NCBI GenBank assembly: GCA_001510575.1
Contig: LNGK01000008.1
Span: forward strand, 508,340 to 572,339
Source of the DNA: Knoxdaviesia capensis
Taxonomy: Eukaryota; Ascomycota; Sordariomycetes; Microascales; Gondwanamycetaceae
Length of the DNA: 64,000 nucleotides
Direction: 5' to 3'
Below are positions 10,720 to 21,351 of the stretch, piece after piece. The notes under the pieces were generated by a model. It made no database searches. It worked only from the letters and a program-made list of their open reading frames with translations, and was not told the origin of the DNA. Made by a program: the position numbers and the translations under genes. The first letter of the stretch is position 1. Each line of letters opens with the position of its first letter.

Positions 10720-13448
10720 ATGGCAGTCATGGCAGTCAAGCAATTACACGGTGGCGATGCCTTGCCATCAAAGGCGCCGAAGCCTTCATTCTTCTCACGA
10801 CCCGGCGCCATCTCCAAAGACCATGCAGCAAAGGTGTTCCAAGGCCACGCGCCGCCTACCGGTTCTGACGGCAATACTCAGTCGCTCATCAAACCAAAGA
10901 TTGCGAAGTCAACAACTGCTCAACGTGACCGGGCTCTAGCCATATGGGGAGAGTAAGTTCGGGATTTTCTCTTCCCTTGTTATCTCGGCTGACTTCATTT
11001 CCTAGCTACATGAAAGAGTACCATCCAGAGGTCGACGCAGACCATGTGTGGGTCGATCTATGCCGGGGCGATGGAACCGCTATTCAGTACTGCAAGGCCT
11101 TCCTCCAGCTCTACGTTGAAAACTCCACGTACATGCGCGTTGTGCTCGGCCCAGAAGAAGAAGTGGAGGACCAGACTATCAAGTCGTCCAGATCGCTCAA
11201 TACCTTTTGGAAGTCCTTGATCGCGGCGGCTGATGCCGAAATCTTGTTCCCTCTCAGACAGAACCCGGAAAACCACCTATTGACGTTGAAGCGACCAAAG
11301 GATCACCCGGGCTCGACGGATGAAGGGCCGGTCGCCCAGATCAGCCACTGGATCTACCACGAGGGTGCCGAGGCCATGGGTCTCAGCACGACGCCAGAAT
11401 ATCAGACGGTCGAGTTTACCGTAAACGATATCGGTCTGATCCTCAAGACTCTGTGGCTCAGCGCCCACCTCATCACCTTTGTTGCGCCAATCCAGCGAGT
11501 CATCTTTCACGCTCTCGTCCTCCTTTTTTCCTACGGCTTTCGACAAGGTATGATCATTGGTATGAAGTATCGAGACGTTAAGATGGCCGTTGTACGGGAC
11601 GATCAAAACCGGCGGCGACTAGATGCCACCTTTACGATTTGGCGGAACAAACTCAGGGCCAACGCACTAGAGCACAAGAAGGGTACGAAGTTCGAGTTTA
11701 CCACAACACTTTTGCCATACCAACTCTTCTGCATAACCCACCTCGTCGGCGTCATTGGCGTTCATTTCAATGCCTTCAAAGCAGGTTACCAATCGGTCGA
11801 CGAGCTTCTCCACCGACCCAGTCTCGAGCACGTCGACCACGTGGCCTTGGAGTGGCGTGATGAGATGCTCGATCAGGACATCTTCCCAATGTCTTACACG
11901 TCGTTCTCGCGCACCTTGAAACGTGTACTCCTCGTTGCTGGATTCCAAACGATAGCGCGTGTGTACGCATTTCGGGTAGGTGCTCTTGTCGAGTACGACG
12001 GATCCCTGACGCAGGCTGTACGCAACTTCGTGGCGAGCCACACGACAGACGTTTTCGAGAACAACTATCAGACGGAACGCGTGCGCGAGGACCTCACACG
12101 CAAGAGATTTGGAGCATGTGCAGGAGGAGCAGCTAACGAGCCCTTGTTCAAAGTCCTCCGAGACTTGTCTATGCAGAACGACCCGCGAGCCCCCATCGAA
12201 GCTTCACTTGCACAGAAAGCTAGCGTCGAAGGGCGTTACGACATCACAGCCAGGAAGACCGCACTCGAGCAGGCCAAACTCGGCGGACAGAAGCTCGAGA
12301 TTGCCCACGCGAAAGCTGCTCTCGATCAACGACGACGGGTTCTACACAAGCTATTACTTGAAGATGAGCGCGAGAAATACTTTGCCGAGGCAAACAGTCT
12401 CCGAGCCCAAGGCCAGTCAACCACCAAGCTTCAAGAGCACTCTAGGCCGTCACGACGAGACCGCAGTCACGAGGCGTTGGATGTCGCTGGCCTGATGCAG
12501 CTATGGACCGGTGAGCCGGGCTTTGGCACTCGCTCCGGAAGCTGTCCTGAGCTTGTCTTCGACGACGGGGCAGAGGACCGTACAGAGAAAGCCATGACGT
12601 GGTTGTTCCATTACGTGGGAAAGGCTTGGAGTCTGCTGAAATCTGTCGCCACGGTCGAGGAAGTTGAGACAAAAGTGAACAAGGCCATCAGAGCGACAAA
12701 GACGGTCCAGTCAACCTGTCTTATATGCGAGAAAGCCTTTACACGACGAAGCTCTCTCACGAAACACTACCAAGGACAGCACAAATTCGAGGAACCCGTC
12801 CCATGCGCCCAATGCTGCCGCGACGGGTTGGAACCTGTCATGATTTCCAGCTCAGTCGAATGGAGCGCCCATGTGGAAACGCTACACGGCAAGAACAACG
12901 CGCCGACTCTTGCCAGGACGGACCGTGCTGGGGAAGTCGGGGTGCATGGCCGTAGGTCACAGAGCAAGGTAGCTGGCATCAAGCGAGCAAGAGACGACGA
13001 TGTCACAGAGCCGATCATCATATGCTTCGACCTCTCTGGGGAATCACTGCGGAAAAAGCCATGTGTCCAGCTTGACAGTGATCTCGCCGCGATGTTGCAC
13101 GACCCTGAGATGCTGTCCTTCTCTGGCCAACCTGCACCCGAAACCACCGAATACGGCCCATATTTCAACCTGGGAGACGGCTGTAACGGGATCGGTAGTG
13201 ATTTCGGTGGCGACAGCTCTGACGGTGGTAGTTGCGAGTCTTATTCTACGATTGCGTCAGAGGACACGGATATCCCTTTCAAGTGGCCAGAGTCCTGTAG
13301 CTCGAAGGCCAAGACTGACACGGCTGCGAAAGTACATACGGACCATTGGGACTGTCTCTATGTCCATGACACGGGTGAGGCAGCCTGGGAATGGGTGGGG
13401 TCTGACCAGGAGCTCGAAAATATGTCAGGCAATCGTGTATGTGTATGA
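10720..13448 (+). CDS. DUF3435 'captain'-type tyrosine recombinase with C2H2 zinc fingers
   Basis: Exons 10720-10952 and 11006-13448, with a 53-nt intron (GTAAGT...CCTAG), giving 891 aa. After the split the protein reads WGDYMKEYHPEVD, a typical start of this family. The catalytic core spans about residues 240-450: Arg257 in a GFRQGM segment, a THLVG segment, SYTSFSRTLKR, Arg401 in YAFRVGA, His423 in ASHTTD, and the likely nucleophile Tyr432 in FENNY. Two C2H2-type fingers follow from residue 649 (C-x2-C-x12-H-x4-H, then a second CxxC...HxxxxH), then a basic KRAR patch and an acidic tail. DUF3435 proteins are often annotated as 'FluG domain' proteins and drive Starship transposition. No internal stop or frameshift is seen, so it may be active. 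A domesticated copy is the alternative. Confidence 0.88.
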
Positions 13449-14214
13449 TAGACAAAGAAGTATGGAAGAAGCACTGTTTGGGTATTATACTATTTGGATA
13501 CAGTGGTCTCAGCAGATCAACATATGAATATAGAACATCGTCATCGGCGCCATGCTCATGCAAAAACATCGCAGCATCATCCACAAGCCCCATGCCACAC
13601 ACAGCCTCGACGTCCAGCACCAAGTTGGTTGTCGTGATCTCAAACATCCACTGGCCGTTCCATTTCTTCATTTGGAGAACCTCCTCTACCTCCAACTGTC
13701 CGCTATATGGACCACACTCAAGGGAGGTGGGCTCGCGTCGTCGCTCCTCCCTCTCTGTCAAGAACTTCCTCCATTGGGAACGCTCCAGCGCCTTCATGAA
13801 CGCCTGGACGTGCTGGTTGTCTCTGACCTGCTCGTACGAGACCCAAACGGGAGACTCGTAGCCCGTCACGAACAAGAGCTCGTTGTTCTTCACCTGAGTC
13901 TTGGTGATGATCAGCTTCGGGTTTATGTGCAGGAGGGCTGGGTCGAGTTCGGCGAGGGTGAACTCCTGGGTGGAGTCCAAGTCTTCAGAGCAGGCTCGTG
14001 TTGGAGGAGGAGGAACGTTTTCCTTGGCGAGATGGTGGTTTGTGAGGGTCGACTCGGTCTCATCGTCATCGTCGCTGGAGTCGTTGCTGTCTCTGAACAC
14101 AAAGCTCTTGTCGGGCAGGATGAACGGCTTGCGCCTCTTTCTGCTTGTTTCGTCTTGGAGGTCTCTCTTGAGATGTCTCTTGCCACTCTGTCCAGTTCGG
14201 GCCTGGACTTCCAT
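13279..14214 (-). CDS. Small basic/acidic protein with chromodomain-like segment
   Basis: Open frame of 311 codons, convergent with the recombinase; the 3' ends overlap by 170 bp. I do not recognise the whole protein. The N-terminus is basic (KRRK-type nuclear signal), then comes an acidic serine/aspartate run. Around residues 110-145 a hydrophobic/aromatic pattern (ELLFVTGYESPVWVSYEQV, then a helix) resembles the core of a chromodomain, where a strand ends in W-x-P and a helix follows. A second W-containing strand region follows at about residues 170-205. The last 60 or so residues look non-coding and lie over the recombinase 3' end, so the natural stop may have been lost or an unseen 3' intron may exist. 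The chromodomain assignment is tentative. Confidence 0.5.
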   Translation of the reverse strand: MEVQARTGQSGKRHLKRDLQDETSRKRRKPFILPDKSFVFRDSNDSSDDDDETESTLTNHHLAKENVPPPPTRACSEDLDSTQEFTLAELDPALLHINPKLIITKTQVKNNELLFVTGYESPVWVSYEQVRDNQHVQAFMKALERSQWRKFLTEREERRREPTSLECGPYSGQLEVEEVLQMKKWNGQWMFEITTTNLVLDVEAVCGMGLVDDAAMFLHEHGADDDVLYSYVDLLRPLYPNSIIPKQCFFHTSLSIIHIHDCLTYFRAPGQTPPIPRLPHPCHGHRDSPNGPYVLSQPCQSWPSSYRTLAT

Positions 14215-14740
14215 CGTGATCTGGGTGTGGTGTATTTGGTCGATAGGAACGATATTGTGAGAGTGAACGAGATGGAACAGGAGGGTTCATGTGAGGAGTT
14301 CGCGAGGCTGACTCCCCCGGTATAAGTAGCTAGCCGTTAGGGAGGTATAGGGGCGATGTAAGACAGGAGTGGCAGGAGGTTTCATCCTTCAGGATGGGGT
14401 GTCAAGTAACCGCCGCTTGTCAAGCGACGGTGACAGTCCTATTCTGCCTGGCTAGGAACATGGGGTGTCATGTCATGGGTATGGGAAGCCTTCATCAAGC
14501 GGCATAAGCCTGCGCTCATCGGGTCATGCAGATCAGAAACATGATCCCCGTTCACAACGATGTCACACCTCAGGTAGCGGTTCCCAGCCACCTCGCTACT
14601 GATACAATGTCTGGTCACGGCTTACCTTAAATTGTCACCTGCCCCCAACTGCTCCTGGTCCTCCTTCCTCTTCCCCTACACCACAACATCAGTACAATAA
14701 CTTTCACACGATCCAACAGTCGCACTGGCCCACCGCAACA

Positions 14741-15806
14741 ATGGACACCAGAATTGCACACCTCACAGCCTTACAGATATCCAATTTCTTTTCGGCGGAC
14801 GGCCGTCCGACGCAGCAGGCATGCGACCAAATGGCTGAAAGTATCACGGGAGAGCGTGCTATGCCCACAACTGTCCAGGGCGGAAGCAGTTACACCGTTA
14901 TCGCTGGGAATTACGTTGTTCAATTTCGAGTCTGGGGCGCCCCCCTCAACTTGGAATTGCTCGGTCACGTCGAAAAAGCCTACGACAGCTTCATGCCATG
15001 GCATAAGGACTCAGGCACCTTGGGAGATCTCCACGTCTACACGATGGCAAAGGTGGAAGGGATCTCCCTATACCTTGCCCGCGAAAGTCTATACGGGGGT
15101 GGCTGCTACCTCTTGCGACAGACCGTAAGCGACTTTGCTCGGTATTCCTCGACCCAGTCCCTGAACACTAAGGAATATCCTCCAGCTGACTTCTGCCCGA
15201 CACAGTTTCTTTTCCTCGGCATGGCACAGAACCCCAAAGGTGATGCCGTTGCCAGACCGCCGGTTGTTATACTCCAAGTACTCGTCTCAGCTCTCGCAAC
15301 TCTCGGCTGGACTCCCAGAGCGCTTTCGCCCTGTGTTAGATCAGCTCATCCCACGCCTCCCGTATCTGCTAGCCGTCGACTGGCCACTCGTGCCCAACCA
15401 CATCGATCTGCTCGAGAACAACATCCACGTGGATAGAGACACGGGCAAATTGACGGGTATCTGCGACTGGGCTGAAGTGGAAATCAGTCCGTTTGGCATG
15501 TCACTCGGGGCAGTGGAGAACATGCTCGGAATCCCGACAATAGACAAGTCGAGCGGACGAAACGAGCACGTCTACCACGCCAACCATCAGGAGCTCCGCA
15601 ACCTGTTCTACGAAGAGTTGTACGGCGCCATGGGATCCGTGTCTGACGAGGACAAGAAGCGCATTGAAGACGCTAGACTGATTGGCCTCTTCCTTGTCAA
15701 TGGCTGGCGGTATGACAGGGCCGGAAACCAGCTCCCTGCTGGGGAGGAGGACCATGGCTTGCACCATCTCGACGCAGTTCTTCGGGCCACCCACGAGGGG
15801 TATTGA
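14741..15806 (+). CDS. Aminoglycoside-phosphotransferase (APH)-family kinase-like protein
   Basis: Exons 14741-15141 and 15206-15806. A 64-nt intron (GTATTC...CACAG) restores a continuous 333-aa frame that reads DFARFFSSAWH across the junction, as in fungal relatives. The C-terminal half has the APH catalytic signature H-x-D-x4-N (HIDLLENN), followed by the metal-binding aspartate motif GICDWAEVEISPFG. The N-terminal lobe is shorter than in many members. In fungi these proteins phosphorylate unknown small molecules; drug resistance should not be assumed. The gene sits inside the repeat-bounded element in the same orientation as the recombinase. Both catalytic motifs are intact. Confidence 0.82.
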
Positions 15807-16752
15807 TGGTGTGCGGACCTTGGCCACCAGTGACATTGATGGCGTGACAGAAGGAAGATTGTCTGGACAAGGGTCATGATCGGGGTAGTGAATGGGGGTC
15901 GATGACACCTAGACTAGGTAGGTAAACACAGACCAACACAGGTCCATGACTCCATAGACGCTTCTCAACCAAGGCAACACATTCTGCCATATCCCTTGCA
16001 CATATGTACAGTACATGTTATATATTATTCCTTGTCCTCTTTCCATGGCAACACGCCATCCTATCTGACAACGGGCCAGGATATGATAGGCTATATCAAC
16101 TAACCGACGCCAAACATCGCAGATAGAGACGAAGAGCTAGCCGAAAGGCGTCGGGTTCTGAGGTCAGAGTCAGAGATAAGGGCCCTGATTCCCATATGCT
16201 CCTATCCGTGAACGACACGTATGGGACAGGCTTGCAGGCTGGGTGACATGCAGACGCACTTGAAGCAGCCATCTCGACCATGCAAAAATAACCAACAGAC
16301 ACCCTTCAGGGAGACGGCTCACAAACCTTACGACATGAATCAGTATAGCCGGCAACATGGCAAAACATGTATACACAGATGGTTGGCTCAGGGAGGATAT
16401 GGAACGCTGCAATGGCACCACCCTGACATTGCATTTGGGTTGATATGGCAGTGGTACATGCTCTGCAGCTTGTTATGAATCCGGAACTCACTGCATGATG
16501 CGGCGATGCCACGACGGTGTAGCCTTCATGAGTTGCACCCAACGACGCCTTGACGGACCGAGCTCTCCATATTGCAGCCTCCAAAAAAACACCACGACAG
16601 GAGTATTTAAACACCAGGCTCATCCTCATCTGACTTGTCTTTCATCCTCCCATCACCACTATCAGATCAACCCTGAATAATCTACCAAGTTTCATACTCC
16701 CACCTGCCCCCTACACCTACCTCACCAAAAAGCACTGCTCCTGCCACCCACA
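15807..16752. other. Intergenic region within the element
   Basis: 946 bp with no supportable gene. It contains a GTACAGTAC motif near 16003-16018 and a TATTTAA sequence about 150 bp before the next start codon, a plausible TATA element for that gene. Confidence 0.5.
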
Positions 16753-17696
16753 ATGGCCGCACCAGCTGTCATGTCCGTAAACACCATGAGCATCCCAGGC
16801 TTTGGGGTGCCCCTTGACATTGCCCAGTTGAACACCTCACGCTTGACGTAAGTACCACCTACACACCCTAGATAGGGTCATATTCCATCCTATGTCCCCT
16901 CGCTTACCAGGAATCCGGTAGGTACAACTCACTTCTCCATGTTGCGGATCAGACGGAGCTCCAGACCAAGGTCCAGACCGAGGAGCAGAAGGTGATGACT
17001 GAGAACCTCAAAGGTCTCCTCAGCATCATCGACCGCCATTCCATGGGCGACTACTTCCGCCTCCACTCTCTGCACCGCCACACTTTGCTCCCCAACGACT
17101 CCATCCGTCTCGAGACCAACGCCGGCAAGACAGGTTACAAGCGGGCCAATGCGACGCCCATCAAGGATGTCGACCTGACAAAGGTTCACCCAACCTTCTT
17201 CAAGTTCCACGATGGCGCTTGGGTCCCCTTCGAGTTTGGTGAAGGCTCTCTGCCCATCGCCGCCGACGCGGTTCCTGCCACCTTCCTCGCTGAGGTTGCC
17301 GCTTTTCTCACCAAGAACCAGCTCACCAACGAGATTGCCCTTGAGCTCGGCCACTTCGCGGACTGTCGTCGCCAGAAAGACTTGGCCACAGCCGAGATCG
17401 AGGTTCAGTCGCTTGAGGGCGGTGAGCCCTTCACCCTGTGCGTGTCCGTCAAGGATCTCGTCGATGTGGACGGCAAAGAGCGGCGCCTGATCCCCACTGG
17501 CTGGAATGTTACCGTGCCCAACGGCGGGCCGGGAGACACTGATCCCCCAGCGGGAACCTACTATCACGAGCAGACCAAGTCAGACGGATCCAAGACCCAC
17601 AAGGTCTTTGTCAGCAGCAGCAACAGCAGCAGCAAGGACCTCACCGCCGAGCAGGTGGTCCAGGAGCTTGTTGGCAAGGGAATCATTCGTGGCTGA
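16753..17696 (+). CDS. Unrecognised 289-aa protein
   Basis: Exons 16753-16847 and 16922-17696. The 74-nt intron (GTAAGT...GGTAG) is the choice that keeps the frame; a nearby AG at 16909-16910 would break it. I do not recognise the family. The N-terminus (IPGFGVPLDIAQLN) is followed by a predicted helical region rich in Q, T and E (about residues 35-70) that could form a short coiled coil. A mixed domain with a FHDGAWVPFEFG segment follows, and the C-terminus has a serine/asparagine-rich linker before a final helix (SKDLTAEQVVQELV). There is no signal peptide, membrane segment or catalytic motif. It is co-oriented with the recombinase and the flanking kinase-like genes. Confidence 0.75.
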
Positions 17697-18831
17697 GTAT
17701 ACCCATGACACACCTGTCCATGCCTCCCTCACGGCCTCACTTGGCATCACTGTTTCTTGACTGGAGGGGCTGGCAATGTGGTTTTGCTGTGGTGGAATTT
17801 CCTTTATGATGATGTATTGGGTCTTGTCACGCCACTCCCTTGTGTTGGGTCAAATTGTCTCGTCGTGTGTCGTCGCTCATTTGGTTCTATCATACCGGTT
17901 TCCCATCATGTCTGTGGTGAGCAACTTGACTTGTCGAGCTGTTGGCTGAGGAGGCATATAGTTAGCAAAACATGAACACTTTCCTTCATGACACATTGGA
18001 CTCTATGCTGTGAATGTGCTCTGAAAGGTACCGGCCAATTGGCTGAAGGACTTGATCGCACTGACATCCATCTGCTCACCCCTCTCTCCCTCTCTATGTG
18101 TAGTGGGTGTGAGCGTGCTCTATTCTAATTCTCCATCTCACATATATACTCTCACTCTCAGCTTTCACTCTCACATGAACACACATGCATATACACATAA
18201 ACACAAACACACGTCGTGATGTACTTGATGTACTTGAACCCTTAATTTAGGTCGATAGGATTAGAACACATGGCTCGAGCATAATTGTTCTACAGAATCT
18301 CATACTTGCAGAACTAAACGAACTATACTAGAGACACAAAATCGTTGTCCTAACGCGAAACAAACATCCCCCACAATAGAATCTGGGGGGATTAATATAT
18401 GCTGTACTGTACGTATCAGGGAGTCTTGCATTAAACATAAGTGGGAAACGACTGGATACTATGTACCCCAGTGCCAAACGCTAATGCTATACGTGGGGTA
18501 ACCCGCACGAACAAGGGTCTTACAACCGGGATGGCTGGTCTTCGAACTGGAGGGTAGGAGAGATGAAGTGAAATAGGATGCGTCCCGTATCGTGTCCTTG
18601 GCCGTTTGATTGGCGAGTCGCTGCTCTCGCGGCTGCCCACGGCTGCACAGGCACAGTTATGCCACACCGCCACCCGAGACATCATCACCGTCAGCACTAG
18701 GGGTAGTCGAGGTACAGCCAGGAACAAAGTTCTGACCATCACTCTCGTCTCTCACGCCCATCTTAAGATTCACCACCACTCTCAAAGTCAATTGCTTCAC
18801 TTTCCTTTGCAGCCGAAATCATATGTCAACC
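17697..18831. other. Intergenic region within the element
   Basis: 1.1 kb with no credible gene. It contains short imperfect CA tracts around 18170-18215 and a CTGTACTGTACGT motif at 18402-18414. The last 150 bp would be the promoter and leader of the FHA-kinase gene. Confidence 0.5.
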
Positions 18832-20977
18832 ATGGCATAGCAGCACGACGTCGTCGCATACCTGTACGCGGCCACAGGCACCCAAGGGGCCGACGTGGCG
18901 ACTGTCGCCGTCAACTCGAGCCAGAATAAGGAACGATATATCACATCGCGTCGACAGCAGGATCCATTCGATTCACCACAACGTTACGATGAGCGAAGTC
19001 GCGTGGAGCGCGAGAAGACAGAGGAACCCGAAGAGTATGACAGCCTCGAGAGTAGCCCAGGCCTCGAGATAGCGCTCAGCATTATCCCCAAGGGGGACCG
19101 CGGTACTGAGGTTGGCTGTGATCCCTTGGCAGATATCCATGTTCCCAACGTACCTGGAGTCAGCTACCGACACTTCTCCCTAACCTTCAACGACGACTAC
19201 TTCCTCGTCGTGAGAGACCTCAGATCTACTACCGGGACGACCGTCATCTATGGCGAGAAGGTGGTAGGACCGTTCGTCGACTCGGAATGTGTTGTTGGGG
19301 GCTCTGATTTCTTTCGAGGCGGCGACCAACCGATTATCATCAGGGTCACTTCGCGAGTCCAGTTCCGTCTCGTGGTCGAGCCCTTTGATCCGCACTCCCA
19401 GGAGTTCAGGGACAAAGTGGACAGGTACCGCGCTGGTTTGGGCGAGCTGGATGAGATCTTCGAGGGTATCGGTATCCGCGCACCAACACAATTGCACACG
19501 GCAGCACAGACACCCAACAACGAAAACGTGCAGCTGACTAGAAAGCTCGGCCAGGGGAGGAGCTCAGTCGTACACCATGTCTTTGGCGTCAAGACAGCAG
19601 GACAGTACGTCGTTAAAGAGCCCTTGGAGGGGTATGACCTTGAGTCGTGGAAGGATAGGGCAGCCGCGATGCGTCTGGTTTCGCATGTGAGTTTCCGAAC
19701 CGCAAGTCTCCAACTACTCGTTCTGTATATTCTGACCACATCGTCACATTCCTTGCCTCCACAGAAGAGCCGCACCCGGCGCTACACCTCGAATACGTCG
19801 CAGGCGGAACGCTCAGGGGACATCTCGAAGCAGGAAGGTATTTCTCCGAGTCTGAGCGTGTGTAGATCACAAGGCAGACTACCTCGGCACTTACTCACCT
19901 CCATAGCTTCGAGCCACCCATGGTCCACCGTGATATCAGCACCAACAGCATCTTCGTTCATCAGCGCGACACGAACACAATCGTTGTCAAGCTGGGGGAT
20001 GTGGGTTACCCGGAGAGCGGGCCGCAACTGGACAATATGGGCGGAACTCCCAACCATCTCTCACCCGAGTTGTTCAGCGCAAGTTCTTGGAACCGGGAGA
20101 CGATTTTGAGTCGGTATACCAAGACCACAGATATCTGGGCGCTCGGGGCAGTGCTGGCTGAGCTGGTGTGTGGTCTGCCCGACTTCTCAGAGGACTACAC
20201 AGGCGACGGCAAACAGTGGTGTGCAGCGATAACTCGTCGTCTCGGGGATAACTTCCAGAACACCAAGGATCCGTTGGCATTCTTTCTACTACAGCTCATG
20301 TTGCGTCAGAAGCCTGAGGACCGCAGCGAGGCATGGGATTGCCATGAGAGGTCGCAGGACTTGCGTGACGGTCCTCCAGAGGCCGTGGAAAGCGTGGACA
20401 CCCACACTGAAAGCGAGGTAGACGAGAGCAGGGAAACTGGGGGCAATGGGGATGACAGCGAAGAAGATGGCTCCGAGGCAGGAACAATCACCGAAACAGA
20501 GACCCGCAGAGACAACCCGGCACACACCACGTTTGGGCTTCTTACGCCCGACCTAACCACCTCGTCGACGTCTAGCGACTCGAACGAGGGAACCGAGACG
20601 TCTAATTAAGCTTTGTCGAGGTCTGATGCGCCATCCCCGCCAACCGTGTCGCAGATGCAGGCGATTTCTGCCGTGATCGACGAGCCTACCAACAGTCTCT
20701 TTGGCGAGTCTATCTTTACAGAGTCGAGCATTGACGGCTGGTCAAGTGACAGCAAGTCCGACGCTTTGAAGTCGCTATCAGCATAGGGTGAGCCCCAGAC
20801 GTCGTGGGAGCTGGCGTCCTCGGTACCGCAGAAGAGAACATGGTAAGCACGATTGCAACTGCCTGCCACCCTCTATCTACCACTGCTGACCAGGTGAATA
20901 GGGAACCAAATGAGGATGACTTTCGCCTGCTGAAAGACTTTGTAGGAGGGCGACCAATAGAGTCGGTGGCGAGCTGA
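18832..20977 (+). pseudogene. FHA-domain protein kinase interrupted by four in-frame stops
   Basis: An FHA domain (about 19063-19370, with SYRHFSL and DLRSTTGTTV) is followed by a Ser/Thr kinase domain: glycine loop GQGRSS, VVK lysine, HRD at 19926, DVG in place of DFG, an SPE segment and DIWALG. Reading needs a frame change at 19687-19736, where a GTGAGT donor is present but no AG acceptor precedes the next conserved codons. In-frame stops are TAG at 18838 (codon 3), TAG at 19863 (inside the helix before HRD), TAA at 20607 and TAG at 20784. Each is one C-to-T change from CAG or CAA, and coding-like sequence continues after each. A last exon follows a 59-nt intron (20843-20901) and ends at TGA 20975-20977. 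Alternatives: the gene ends at 20609, or stops are removed by RNA editing or splicing. Confidence 0.72.
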
Positions 20978-21297
20978 TGGGGGTACAGTATGTAAAGGGC
21001 AGCATCGTATTCTACTCGTGATGTGGTATGTGCCAAGGGATAGATATTGTTTAGCCGCTGTATATTTCACACTCTGGGGTATGTGCTCTATTACTGCACG
21101 TATACTTTGGGCATGTTGAGAGGAGCAAGAAAAGACGAGCAAACGAGACAGACATTTGTAGATAAAGTATAGGTAGTTGAAATAAAATGATGTGGTTGCG
21201 AACAAGCTTCTTTCAAGGTGTCTTAGTCTAGTCTCCAGCCCTCCGGCTTCTGTGGATCCCCGTAGGGGCTGAGCGTTAGGCGAGGTTGGTGGTGCAC

Positions 21298-21351
21298 ATT
21301 GCAGTGGTTTCGTTTTATATGTCATGTCGAGGAAGTTGTATTTCCAGCGGA
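21298..21351 (+). repeat. Right 54-bp direct repeat of the element
   Basis: Matches 10305-10358 at 50 of 54 positions, same orientation. It lies 320 bp after the apparent end of the FHA-kinase gene. Flanking sequence is unrelated to that of the left copy. Confidence 0.9.

Larger units (their letters stand above)
10305..21351 (+). mobile_element. Putative 11-kb captain-bearing element flanked by direct repeats
   Basis: Bounded by two 54-bp direct repeats that match at 50 of 54 positions. It contains a DUF3435 tyrosine recombinase as its first gene, reading inward from the left edge, followed by four genes that are not housekeeping genes. One of these is interrupted by stops. A captain near the 5' edge is the hallmark of Starship elements, but known Starships are usually much larger and have short target-site repeats, so this may be a mini-Starship, a Crypton relative or a degenerate remnant. 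Whether the 54-bp repeats are recombination products or unrelated repeat copies cannot be decided without an empty site. Confidence 0.55.

Noticed and set aside
18832..20977. Reassignment of TAA/TAG to glutamine in this organism
   Set aside because: Neighbouring genes such as LEO1, RPF2 and the Sel1-repeat gene end naturally at TAA or TAG at family-typical lengths.
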